Positions 24,330-33,151 of a DNA stretch of 64,000 nucleotides are shown one piece after another. The notes beneath the pieces were generated by a model that was given only the letters and a program-made list of their open reading frames with translations, did not search any database and had not been told where the DNA came from. Source of the stretch: Chitinophagaceae bacterium (GTDB taxonomy: Bacteria; Bacteroidota; Bacteroidia; Chitinophagales; Chitinophagaceae); the NCBI GenBank assembly GCA_016703625.1, contig JADJBP010000001.1, positions 868,001 through 932,000 of the forward strand. The letters are read 5' to 3'. The stretch's first letter is position 1; every line of letters starts with the position of its first letter. The translations under genes and the position numbers were made by a program.

Positions 24330-25814
24330 TTATTTTATCAAATTGATATACGCAGATAACCCATGCAAACCGCCTTCTCTTCCATATCCACTTTCTTTAT
24401 AACCACCAAACGGTGAAGTAGGGTCAAACTTATTAAATGTATTGGCCCAGATAACGCCGGCTCTTAATTTTGTTGTAAGATTGAAAATCTTGGAACCCTT
24501 GTCTGTCCAAACACCTGCAGAAAGTCCGTATGGCGAATTGTTTGCTTTTTCTATCACTTCATCATCGGTCCTGAAACTCTGTATAGCCAGTACGGGCCCG
24601 AAAATTTCTTCCTGTGCAATGCGGTTGCTTTGGGCAACGTTTGTAAATATGGTTGGCCTGCAATAGAATCCTTTCTTTGGAATGGCGCATGAACTCTGGT
24701 ACATTTCTGCACCTTCCTGCTGGCCAATTTTAATGTATTTATTAATGATATCCAGTTGTGCTTTTGAATTGATGGCGCCAATGTCAGTATTCTTATCCAT
24801 CGGGTCACCAACAATTAAAGTTTCCAACCTGTCTTTTAATTTACGAACCACTGCTGCAAAAACCGATTCCTGTACATACAACCTGGAGCCGGCACAACAC
24901 ACATGGCCCTGGTTAAAGAAGATACCGTTGATAACCCCTTCCACAGCCTGGTCGAGCGGCGCATCATCAAAAATGATATTGGCGGCTTTACCACCCAGTT
25001 CAAGTGTTGCTTTTTTATTGGTGCCTGCAATGGCACGCTGAATAATTTTTCCTACTTCAGTAGAGCCGGTGAAAGCAATCTTATTGATATCAGCATGATT
25101 AACAATGGCAGCACCTGTTGCCCCTGCACCGGTAATAATATTTACAACACCCGGTGGAAGGTCTGCTTCCTGTATGATCTCAGCAAGTTTTAATGCCGTG
25201 AGTGAAGTATTTTCGGCAGGTTTTAAAACAACCGTATTGCCACAGGCCAGTGCCGGCGCTATTTTCCAGGCAGCCATCAGCAAAGGGAAATTCCAGGGGA
25301 TGATCTGGCCGGCTACACCCAATGGTTCTGTTTTGCGGTTTGGAAATGCATATTCCAGTTTATCGGCCCAGCCTGCATAATAAAAGAAATGATTGGCGGC
25401 TGTGGGTACATCAAAATCCCTGCTCTCGCGGATAGGTTTGCCGCCATCGAGTGTTTCAATGATGGCAAATTCTCTTGCACGTTCCTGGATCATGCGGGCA
25501 ATGCGGTAAATATATTTGGCCCTTTCTGCAGGCGGCATTTTTTTCCAGGTCTTATCATATGCCGTCCTGGCAGATTTCACCGCTTTGTTTACATCTGCTG
25601 TGTTGGCTTCGGCGATCATGGAAAGTTTTTCTTCGGTTGCCGGGTTGATAGTAGCAAAATATTTTTTACTGACCGGTTTCTCAAACTTACCATTGATGAA
25701 CAGGTCGTACTGCGGATCAATTTTGGCAGCACGCTTACTTTCAGGTGCAGGAGCAAGGTTTCTTGCACTGTCGAATTTTAATTTAAGGGTATTTTTTTTT
25801 GCAACTTTTGCCAT
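24330..25814 (-). CDS. Aldehyde dehydrogenase in deoxynucleoside operon
   Basis: A complete NAD(P)-dependent dehydrogenase of 494 residues from ATG 25814 (a GTG at 25847 is also open). Motifs are IIPWNFPLLMAAW, AFTGSTEVGK, LELGGKAANI (Glu base) and FNQGHVCCAGSR (catalytic Cys), then EEIFGPVLAIQ. It lies between deoC and the truncated dehydrogenase-like gene, so it probably oxidises acetaldehyde released by DeoC, or a related aldehyde (inference from context). With the next gene it resembles a split ALDH16. Confidence 0.88.
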   Translation of the reverse strand: MAKVAKKNTLKLKFDSARNLAPAPESKRAAKIDPQYDLFINGKFEKPVSKKYFATINPATEEKLSMIAEANTADVNKAVKSARTAYDKTWKKMPPAERAKYIYRIARMIQERAREFAIIETLDGGKPIRESRDFDVPTAANHFFYYAGWADKLEYAFPNRKTEPLGVAGQIIPWNFPLLMAAWKIAPALACGNTVVLKPAENTSLTALKLAEIIQEADLPPGVVNIITGAGATGAAIVNHADINKIAFTGSTEVGKIIQRAIAGTNKKATLELGGKAANIIFDDAPLDQAVEGVINGIFFNQGHVCCAGSRLYVQESVFAAVVRKLKDRLETLIVGDPMDKNTDIGAINSKAQLDIINKYIKIGQQEGAEMYQSSCAIPKKGFYCRPTIFTNVAQSNRIAQEEIFGPVLAIQSFRTDDEVIEKANNSPYGLSAGVWTDKGSKIFNLTTKLRAGVIWANTFNKFDPTSPFGGYKESGYGREGGLHGLSAYINLIK

Positions 25815-25839
25815 TGTAATTTTTTTATCTGTATTTTTT

Positions 25840-25915
25840 TGTTTCACGCAGAGGGCGCAGGGGAGCAGGGGAAGCAGGAAAAAAAGCGTTCTTTGCTACT
25901 CAGTGTGAAACTAAT
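25840..25915. repeat. GTTTCACGCAGAG word region between deoC and ALDH gene
   Basis: GTTTCACGCAGAG followed by GGCGCAG, GGGGAGCA and GGGGAAGCA-like words, with an inverted near-copy CTCAGTGTGAAAC on the right side next to the deoC stop. Confidence 0.5.
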
Positions 25916-26822
25916 CTATTGTAAAATAATTTGCCGATTGATAAACGCCTGTCTTCTGTTTCATCAACTGCATCAGTATATCATTGGCCAGGCTGCTTGC
26001 GCCAAACCTGAACCACTCATTATTCATCCAGCCTTCGCCCAGTGTTTCATTCAGCATCACCAAATAATGCAAAGCCAGTTTCGATTTTGAAATGCCGCCG
26101 GCGGGTTTCATGGCGATCTTTTTCCCGGTCTTATAATAAAAATCACGGATGGCTTCCAGCATGACCAGTGTTACGGGCATGGTTGCAGCGGGTGAAATTT
26201 TCCCGGTGGAAGTTTTAATGAAATCGGCACCGGCATACATGGCAATATCACTTGCCTTGCGTACTTTATCATAAGTAACCAGTTCCCCGGTTTCCAATAT
26301 CACTTTTAAACGGGCTTCACCGCAGGCTTCTTTAATGGCTGCAATTTCATCAAATACAAAATTGTATTCGCCTTCCAGGAATTTTCCCCTGGAAATAACC
26401 ATGTCCACTTCATCAGCGCCGTTCTGCACGGCAAATTTGGTATCTCTTATTTTGATATCACGGGGTGCCTGCCCGCTGGGGAATGCAGTGGCAACGGATG
26501 CCACTTTTATTCCTGAATTGCCCAAAGCAGTTTTTGCTGTCTTTACCATCGACGGATAAACGCAAATAGCTGCCACAGTCGGTAAACCAGGGTAAGCATC
26601 ATGGAGGTGCTGTGCCTTGTAACAAAGCTGTTTCACTTTGCCTTCTGTATCTTTTCCTTCCAGCGTGGTAAGATCGATCATGTTCAGGGCAAGCATCAAA
26701 CCATTTATCTTGGTCTCATTTTTAATACTGCGCTTGGTGAACCGGGAAGCTCTTTCTTCAATACCCACCTGGTCAACATGAACAGGAGTTGCAAAGTCGG
26801 GAATCGTTTTTGTTAAGATCAT
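25911..26822 (-). CDS. deoC: Deoxyribose-phosphate aldolase, long type
   Basis: A class I aldolase of 303 residues that splits 2-deoxyribose-5-phosphate to glyceraldehyde-3-phosphate and acetaldehyde. The Schiff-base Lys is in DFIKTSTGK, the second active Lys in MKPAGGISK, and DEVDMVISRGKFLEG carries the usual Asp. The N-terminal extension (about 60 residues) marks it as the long, eukaryote-like type, distinct from the shorter second DeoC encoded at 33152. It lies between a nucleoside phosphorylase and aldehyde dehydrogenases, a coherent deoxynucleoside degradation operon. Confidence 0.93.
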   Translation of the reverse strand: MILTKTIPDFATPVHVDQVGIEERASRFTKRSIKNETKINGLMLALNMIDLTTLEGKDTEGKVKQLCYKAQHLHDAYPGLPTVAAICVYPSMVKTAKTALGNSGIKVASVATAFPSGQAPRDIKIRDTKFAVQNGADEVDMVISRGKFLEGEYNFVFDEIAAIKEACGEARLKVILETGELVTYDKVRKASDIAMYAGADFIKTSTGKISPAATMPVTLVMLEAIRDFYYKTGKKIAMKPAGGISKSKLALHYLVMLNETLGEGWMNNEWFRFGASSLANDILMQLMKQKTGVYQSANYFTID

Positions 26823-26843
26823 TATATTTTTATTTTGTCCTGG

Positions 26844-26890
26844 TACCTACCCGGTGAGCCACCGCAAGACGGTGGCTCACCGGGTAGGTA
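26844..26890. repeat. Perfect 21-bp hairpin between nucleoside phosphorylase and deoC
   Basis: Arms at 26844-26864 and 26870-26890 are exact reverse complements, GC-rich, with a CAAGA loop. There is no T run after it on the minus strand. It lies inside the operon, between the phosphorylase stop (26892) and the deoC start (26822), so it may be a REP-like unit, an attenuator or an mRNA processing/stability site. Confidence 0.8.
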
Positions 26891-26891
26891 A

Positions 26892-27767
26892 CTAAGAAGC
26901 CGTTAATGCTTCCAGTGCTTTTTTGATCATTTTTTCAACAGCCGCATCACTGTCTTTTGAAAACTCCTTTACCACGCGGTTTGCAATGATGGCATTTACG
27001 CTCAGGCATTCATGCCCCATCAGTTTTCCCAAACCATAAATGGCCGAGGTTTCCATTTCAAAGTTAGTGATTCGGTGATTATTAAAATTGAAATGCGTAA
27101 GCCTGTCAACCAGTTCTGGGCTGTTTAATCCCAAACGCAATACCCTTCCCTGCGGCCCAAAAAATCCAGGGCAGGTTACCGTTATGCCTTTGTGGAAATG
27201 GTCACCGAATTTTTGCAGCAACAGGTCACTGCCACTGAATGCGTATGGCCTGGTTATATTCATATCCAAACCGGTTTGTTCTGTAAATGCATTTGCCATT
27301 TCCTGATCAGCCGCCGTTTTTTCATACTTATAAAAATTAAGCAGGTTATCCAGGCCCAATCCATGTGTTGATGCCACAAAACTGTCAACCGGGATATCGG
27401 CCTGTAATGAACCCGATGTGCCAAAGCGGATGATATGTAATTTGGCCAGTTTTTCTTTTATTGTTCTTGTTTCAAAATCAATATTGGCGAGTGCATCAGG
27501 TTCGTTAAAAACGATATCAATATTATCGGGACCGATACCGGTTGAAATAACCGATACATGTTTATTGCCGATATAGCCGGTATGGGTGATGAACTCACGG
27601 TGTTGTAACCGGTGTTCTATCTTATCAAAATGAGCACTTACTTTTTTTACTCTTTCCGGGTCACCAACCACAATAATGGTGTCGGCCAGTTCTTCGGGCC
27701 TTACATCCAAATGGTAAATAGCACCACGGCTGTTGATGATGAGTTCAGATTCTGCGATTCGTTGCAT
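26892..27767 (-). CDS. Nucleoside phosphorylase (uridine phosphorylase-like)
   Basis: A 291-residue member of the PNP/UDP family I, which releases base and (deoxy)ribose-1-phosphate from nucleosides. Motifs are IVVGDPERVKKVS at the N-terminus, STGIGPDNIDIV, FGTSGSLQ (phosphate site) and NFEMETSAIYGLG (ribose and base site near residue 225). It is the first gene of the operon with deoC and the dehydrogenases, so deoxynucleosides are the likely substrates. Which base it prefers is not clear; uridine/thymidine is most likely. Confidence 0.88.
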   Translation of the reverse strand: MQRIAESELIINSRGAIYHLDVRPEELADTIIVVGDPERVKKVSAHFDKIEHRLQHREFITHTGYIGNKHVSVISTGIGPDNIDIVFNEPDALANIDFETRTIKEKLAKLHIIRFGTSGSLQADIPVDSFVASTHGLGLDNLLNFYKYEKTAADQEMANAFTEQTGLDMNITRPYAFSGSDLLLQKFGDHFHKGITVTCPGFFGPQGRVLRLGLNSPELVDRLTHFNFNNHRITNFEMETSAIYGLGKLMGHECLSVNAIIANRVVKEFSKDSDAAVEKMIKKALEALTAS

Positions 27768-27892
27768 AAGTTAACCGTTATTGAATAAAGATACCAAAAA
27801 TGAACCTGAATCATTTTTTTAGATGCTGTTTGAAGAAAGGCTGTAGCAGATCTGTTTATAATAAATACAACAGGGATCGCAATAAATCCGGT

Positions 27893-28477
27893 TTACTGGG
27901 CGATCCTTTTCTGTTTCCGGAGCCGTTTTGGCCCATACCAAAGCCAGAAACCGGAAATGGTAAGCATGAGTAAAGAAAGGCCCATAATGGTTGTATAGGA
28001 TAATTTGAACTGGTCATTTTCAGTATTGAATAATACGTCCAGTATCGTTCCGTCATGTATATTCTCAATGATATCCGACCTTCTCCGTTCAACCAGCAAA
28101 ACCTTGCCTGTGGTGCCATCCAGCTGAATTTCCCAGTAATCATCCGCAAAAACAAATTTCACCATTCCTTTTTGCGGCCTGGCATCGATCCTTTCCAGTT
28201 CATCAGAAAGGCCTGCTGATACGGAATCGTGCAAAGCCTTAACTGCAATGCCCCGGAGGCTGTCGATCGGGAGCCAGGTTTTAAGGTCTTTTGAAATACC
28301 TGTTGCAGATGGCGGAAGTATAAGCCCGCCGGAATTTTTTTTCCATCCAAGCAATAAACCGGACACATAAACAACCAAAAAGAAAGCGAATAAAAAAATG
28401 GCGATGGTTCTGTGTATTTTTCTTAAAACCCTGATCAGGTTTGCCGGTTTATAGTATCGGGAATTTTTTGTTGTCAT
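27893..28477 (-). CDS. PepSY-associated membrane protein
   Basis: A 194-residue protein with an N-terminal helix (AIFLFAFFLVVYVSGLLLGW), a periplasmic PepSY-like segment (VKFVFADDYWEIQLDGTTGKVLLVERR) and a second helix (IMGLSLLMLTISGFWLWYGPKRL). The arrangement matches small PepSY_TM proteins, which accompany iron-siderophore or respiratory functions in some genomes. No partner of that kind is adjacent here, so the role is open. Confidence 0.75.
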   Translation of the reverse strand: MTTKNSRYYKPANLIRVLRKIHRTIAIFLFAFFLVVYVSGLLLGWKKNSGGLILPPSATGISKDLKTWLPIDSLRGIAVKALHDSVSAGLSDELERIDARPQKGMVKFVFADDYWEIQLDGTTGKVLLVERRRSDIIENIHDGTILDVLFNTENDQFKLSYTTIMGLSLLMLTISGFWLWYGPKRLRKQKRIAQ

Positions 28478-28565
28478 GTAAATATTAATGCTTCATGCTG
28501 TTGCCTGATTTAGCACAAGTTACAAATAATCTGTTGTGAAACCGGGCTGATACCTGTTATAAACA

Positions 28566-28598
28566 AATGCAGGATCATTGTAAAACTGATCCTGCATT
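28566..28598 (-). terminator. Hairpin after the amidohydrolase genes
   Basis: Exact 12-bp arms AATGCAGGATCA (28566-28577) and TGATCCTGCATT (28587-28598). It follows the stop at 28619 on the minus strand; the T tract on that strand is weak, while a strong A/T run is on the other side. Confidence 0.6.
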
Positions 28599-28618
28599 AA
28601 AAAAAACATTTAAAATTT

Positions 28619-29926
28619 TTACTTTATCCCGTACTTCTTTTGATATTTTTCTGCCAGCTGTTTTTGTTTATTATCCAGGTCAACATACCTGCCCTGTATA
28701 AACGCATGGTTGATGATATTGGTGCGCATTTCAAATATATCCCCTTCGCACACAATAATGTTGGCATCTTTCCCGGTTTCAACGGTACCTGTTTTATCAG
28801 CAATGCCCAATATGGTTGCAGCATTTAGCGTGATGGCAGTAAGGGCTTCTTCCCTGGTGAGGCCGTATGCTACAGCAGTACCGGCATTGAACGAAAGGTT
28901 ACGGTAACGGCTATTTACATCATCATCCGTAAAAGTAAATAAAACACCTGCTTTTTGCAGTATGGCCGGCGTTTTATACGGCTGGTCTATATCATCATCA
29001 ACCATGGTTGGTAAACTATGCAACTGGTTTAGGATAACAGCCATATTGTGCTGCTTTAATATATCTGCAATTTGCCAGCTGTCAACAGCGCCGGCAAGTA
29101 CCACATCAAACCCGAATTCTTTTACAAAATCAACCGCAATCAGCATTTCCTTTACAAGATTGCAATGGATGAACAGTTTTTGTTTTTTGCTGAATAAATT
29201 TCTGACTGCTTCAAATTTCAGGTTGGTTTGTTCATGTGCGGGTTCTGCCAGGTAAGCTTTTGCTTCACGAAAGAATATTTTTACGTTTTCGATCTGCTCC
29301 AGTCCCCTTTTTACCGGGTCTGCTGCAACCTGTTGCCCGGGTTGTGCCCCGCCGCCTCTTGCTCCACGGGTCCTGTTTAGTAAAGAGGGCATTCTAAAAT
29401 GAATGGCTACATCTGTTTTGTATGCTGCATCTTCCCAGTTCCAGGCATCCAGTGGTACAACAGATGAAGAACCGGAAATGATACCGCCGGAAGGAATGAT
29501 ATTGGCCAGCAGGATCCCGTTGGTACGCAGGGTATTGATCACTTTTGAATCGGTGTTGTAAGCCACTATTGAACGGATGCTGGGGTTCATGTCGCCTATT
29601 TCTGTTGCGTCTACAGTTGCCCGTACACTATTTACTTCAACAAGGCCCAACTGCGATGATGCCAGGATCAAACCGGGATAAATATGTTTTCCATTACAGT
29701 TAATAACCCTTGCCCCGGTTGTGGATGCAGTTGTGCTTACTTCAGTGATTTTTCCATCCTTTAAAACAACGGTCCCGTTACTGATCACCTGCCCGTTGCC
29801 AACATGAATGGTGGCATTGGTCAGTGCAATGGTTTCTTTTTGTGCTGCAGCAGGTGAAATGGTTTCCTGTGCTACTCCTTTTGTGAATGGCAGCAAACAG
29901 GCTATATAAAAAATTATTTTTTTCAT
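28619..29926 (-). CDS. Secreted amidohydrolase-fold protein without the HxH metal motif
   Basis: A 435-residue exported protein (signal peptide MKKIIFYIACLLPFTKGVAQ) of the imidazolonepropionase-like amidohydrolase family. The composite beta domain and the strand before the barrel are clear (GKHIYPGLI), but the next residues are LASSQLGLVEV instead of the metal-binding His-x-His. It still has the C-terminal family signature GIADKTGTVETGKDANIIV. It resembles the N-terminal half of its operon neighbour at 29945, 18 bases upstream. I infer a non-catalytic or altered-metal paralogue. Confidence 0.75.
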   Translation of the reverse strand: MKKIIFYIACLLPFTKGVAQETISPAAAQKETIALTNATIHVGNGQVISNGTVVLKDGKITEVSTTASTTGARVINCNGKHIYPGLILASSQLGLVEVNSVRATVDATEIGDMNPSIRSIVAYNTDSKVINTLRTNGILLANIIPSGGIISGSSSVVPLDAWNWEDAAYKTDVAIHFRMPSLLNRTRGARGGGAQPGQQVAADPVKRGLEQIENVKIFFREAKAYLAEPAHEQTNLKFEAVRNLFSKKQKLFIHCNLVKEMLIAVDFVKEFGFDVVLAGAVDSWQIADILKQHNMAVILNQLHSLPTMVDDDIDQPYKTPAILQKAGVLFTFTDDDVNSRYRNLSFNAGTAVAYGLTREEALTAITLNAATILGIADKTGTVETGKDANIIVCEGDIFEMRTNIINHAFIQGRYVDLDNKQKQLAEKYQKKYGIK

Positions 29927-29944
29927 GTGAATTGTTTTTACAGT

Positions 29945-32900
29945 TTAATTATTTTCTTCCAGTTCATCCGCATCAATGGTGAGCAAACCATGATCATGGT
30001 TATGGTCGCCGCATGCATGTATCACTTCAAGCCTGGGCCTGGCCCTTTGCATGCCTGCTGCTCCACCCGGACCGGCAGTTCTTTTTGCAGCGGCTAATTT
30101 TTGTACCAGCCTTGCTTTTTCTGCCTGGTTAAGTTTACGCATAGCCGCATCTTTATCCCGGTCGAAATAAATAATTCCGTCAACCATTGTTTTTTCTGCT
30201 TTGGCATAAATGGATAAGGGGTTATCGCTCCAGATCACCAGGTCGGCGTCCTTACCCACTTTTATACTACCCACTTTTGCATCCACGTGCAGCATTTTTG
30301 CCGGGTTGATGGTTACCATTTTCCAGGCATCCAGTTCATTGATGCCGCCATATTTTACGATCTTGGCAGCTTCCTGGTTCAGGCGCCTGGCCATTTCTGC
30401 ATCATCCGAATTGATGGCCACATTCAACCCAACTTTTTGCATGATGTATGCATTGTAAGGAATGGCATCCACCACTTCCATTTTATAATTCCACCAGTCG
30501 CTGAAGGTAGATACAGCCGCACCGTGTGTCTTCATCTTGTCGGCAACTTTATAACCTTCCAGGATATGGGTGAACGTGTTTACGGTAAATCCGAATTTTT
30601 CGGCCACCTTCATGGCAGCATTGATCTCGCTTTGTACATACGAGTGGCAGGTTATGAATCTTTTCTTATTCATGATCTCCACCAGGGCTTCCAGTTCCAG
30701 GTCACGGCGTACAGTTACCGGCGTACTGCCTTTTTTCCTGTTGTTTACTTCGGCAGTTTTCCGGCTTGTTTGATAATCAGATGCCCTTTGAAAAGCATCC
30801 ATCAATACCTGGTCAACGCCCATCCTGCTGTCGGGGAAACGGGCATTGCCCTGTGTGCTTGAACTTCTTTTTACATTTTCGCCCAGTGCAAATTTGATGA
30901 ACGGATCGGCACCGGCAAATTTCAGGTCCTGGTCGTTGGCGCCCCAGCGCAGTTTTATCAATTGCGTTTGTCCGCCAATGGTATTGGCCGATCCGTGCAG
31001 GATATGCGAAGATGTTACGCCACCGCTTAGCTGCCGGTAAATATTGATGTCATCGGGATTGATGTTATCAGCGATCCTCACTTCGGAAGTAACACTTTGC
31101 CCGCCCTCGTTGATGGAAGCGGCTGCAATGTGTGAATGTTCATAGTTGATGCCTGCGGTAACATGTTTGCCGGTTCCGTCAATAATCCTGGCAGTGGCAT
31201 CGCCCAGGTTTTTTCCAATAGCTGCTATCTTTCCGTTTTTTATCAAAACATCGGTATTCTCCAGTTTACCTTCATTTTCACTGGTCCAGACCGTTGCATT
31301 TTTTACCAGTATATTCTCAGCTTTCGGCATTTCTTCCCAGCCATAACTTAAAAATGGATAGGTTACTTTCCCGGTTACCAATGGGGGCTTTGGCCTTGCG
31401 CTATCCGTTTTTGACACGGGCATTTTATCAAAACCGGCTGTCCAGTTAAAAGCATTTCCCTGGGCATCTGTTCCCCTACCGGAGATCGTATTGCCGGATG
31501 TGGCGCCGCTCATGATGGTTTCTTTTGCATTGGGCCCTCGGCCTTCGGTATAACTGAGTTTAATAAGTTTGCCATCAAAACTGTATTTGCCTGCAATGGT
31601 ATCCCTGCTGATGAACTGGGCAACACCGGCATCTTTTAAATCAAGCGTAAAAGCTTTTGTGCCGCCAACTGTATTGGCTAAAAATTTATAGGAACCTTTC
31701 AGGTCGTACCAGTTCTCATCTTTAACTGCATTTTTAATACCCTGTGTCCAGTTTTGCAGGATCACGGTCTTATCAGCAAATACAGGACCGGAGGTAATTA
31801 AAAAATTGGCAATTTTGCCGGCATCAAGGCTTCCGATCTTATCATAAACCCCCAACAGGCTGGCCGGTGCTTTGGTTAATGCATCAAGTGCTTTGGTCTC
31901 TGATAAGCCATATTCGATGGCTTTGCGCAGGTTGGCCATAAATTCGGAACTGTTGGTAAGATCTGCTGTGGTCAGGCAGAAATTAATACCCGCTTTTTCA
32001 AAGGCGGCTGCATTGCCCGGGGCAAGTTCCCAGTGCTTCAGGTCATCCAGGCCAACAAAGCGCAGGTCATTCGGATCATCCACATCCATGGCAGCCGGGA
32101 AATTCAATGACACTATAAATGATGCTTTTGTTTCTGCCATTTCTTTGATTCGCTGGTATTCGTTACCGCCAGCCTTGATAATATATTGTACACCAAACTC
32201 ATCACCAATTTTATCTGCACGCAGGCTGTTCCATTTATCATTGGCTTCAAAGATCTGTGGCAGTGCCTGGTTGTCGTTCCAGTATTTTAAAGAAATGTTC
32301 ACACCTTCGGTAACAGGGGCAGCCATTTTATACCACTGTGCGTCCAGGTAAGTCTGGCGCAGCAGGGCAATACTGCCCATCAGGGAACTGGGATAACTTT
32401 GTGCCGAATTACCGCGGCTGAAAGAATAATGTGCCGATGCTTTTTCTTTTACCAGAACAAAATTGTCGGCGTTATTGGCCAGCGTTACAAATGAGCCGGT
32501 TCCCCTGGCTATACCGTCTTTCTGGTGGGTAAGTACCGCGCCAAAACCATTGTCACGTAAAGCTTTTGCTTTGGAATCATCGGCGCTGAATATCTTATAT
32601 GCCTGCGTTTCACTTTTAATGGCCTGGTTCCAGCCATATGCACCTTTGTTGTTTGAATTGATCTGTTGTGTTCTGAAAAAACCGGCTGCGCCTCCTGCGG
32701 CCTGCTGGCGTTCCTGGGCCGGCATACCATAATCACTGTACATATCGATGAATGCAGGATAAATATATTTTCCCCGGCAATCAATTACTACCGCATCTTT
32801 TGGTATGGCAATATTGGTTCCAACCATTTCAATTTTTCCCCTCCGGATCACCATGGTTGCATTTTGTAAAATGGTTTGGGCATCTTTTACGATGACGGCA

Positions 32901-33031
32901 TTGGTAAATGCATAACTGCCGTTTTTTGGATCGGCTACATCATTTACCGGGAAAGTTTCCTGGGCATTAATGCGTTGACCTGCGCCTGCAGTTACAATAA
33001 GCGCCATCAACAAAAATTTAATTTTTTGCAT
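29945..33031 (-). CDS. Large secreted double-domain amidohydrolase
   Basis: A 1028-residue exported protein (signal peptide ending RINAQ) with two amidohydrolase-like halves. The N-terminal half (about 25-430) has GKYIYPAFIDMYSDYG, where the metal His-x-His is replaced. A middle beta region (about 430-565) follows. The C-terminal half (about 570-1000) is complete: AGINYEHSHIAA (HxH), CHSYVQSEI, FTHILEGYK and NSDDAEMARR supply the other metal ligands, and VGSIKVGKDADLVIW ends the domain. The C-terminus is His-rich (GDHNHDHG). Substrates may be cyclic dipeptides or amides; this cannot be decided from sequence. Confidence 0.85.
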   Translation of the reverse strand: MQKIKFLLMALIVTAGAGQRINAQETFPVNDVADPKNGSYAFTNAVIVKDAQTILQNATMVIRRGKIEMVGTNIAIPKDAVVIDCRGKYIYPAFIDMYSDYGMPAQERQQAAGGAAGFFRTQQINSNNKGAYGWNQAIKSETQAYKIFSADDSKAKALRDNGFGAVLTHQKDGIARGTGSFVTLANNADNFVLVKEKASAHYSFSRGNSAQSYPSSLMGSIALLRQTYLDAQWYKMAAPVTEGVNISLKYWNDNQALPQIFEANDKWNSLRADKIGDEFGVQYIIKAGGNEYQRIKEMAETKASFIVSLNFPAAMDVDDPNDLRFVGLDDLKHWELAPGNAAAFEKAGINFCLTTADLTNSSEFMANLRKAIEYGLSETKALDALTKAPASLLGVYDKIGSLDAGKIANFLITSGPVFADKTVILQNWTQGIKNAVKDENWYDLKGSYKFLANTVGGTKAFTLDLKDAGVAQFISRDTIAGKYSFDGKLIKLSYTEGRGPNAKETIMSGATSGNTISGRGTDAQGNAFNWTAGFDKMPVSKTDSARPKPPLVTGKVTYPFLSYGWEEMPKAENILVKNATVWTSENEGKLENTDVLIKNGKIAAIGKNLGDATARIIDGTGKHVTAGINYEHSHIAAASINEGGQSVTSEVRIADNINPDDINIYRQLSGGVTSSHILHGSANTIGGQTQLIKLRWGANDQDLKFAGADPFIKFALGENVKRSSSTQGNARFPDSRMGVDQVLMDAFQRASDYQTSRKTAEVNNRKKGSTPVTVRRDLELEALVEIMNKKRFITCHSYVQSEINAAMKVAEKFGFTVNTFTHILEGYKVADKMKTHGAAVSTFSDWWNYKMEVVDAIPYNAYIMQKVGLNVAINSDDAEMARRLNQEAAKIVKYGGINELDAWKMVTINPAKMLHVDAKVGSIKVGKDADLVIWSDNPLSIYAKAEKTMVDGIIYFDRDKDAAMRKLNQAEKARLVQKLAAAKRTAGPGGAAGMQRARPRLEVIHACGDHNHDHGLLTIDADELEENN

Positions 33032-33151
33032 GCAGATTTGTTTTGATTATTTGTTTGGGCGATAAATATAACAAATGATTACCTGTAATTACGGCCGGTT
33101 TTAAAATTATGTTTTGCATAATCATTAATTTTATGGCAATTGTATAATAAT

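Noticed and set aside
30287..30862. 191-residue plus-strand frame opposite the large amidohydrolase
   Set aside because: The minus-strand frame has clear catalytic motifs across the same stretch; the antisense frame has no start context or family pattern.
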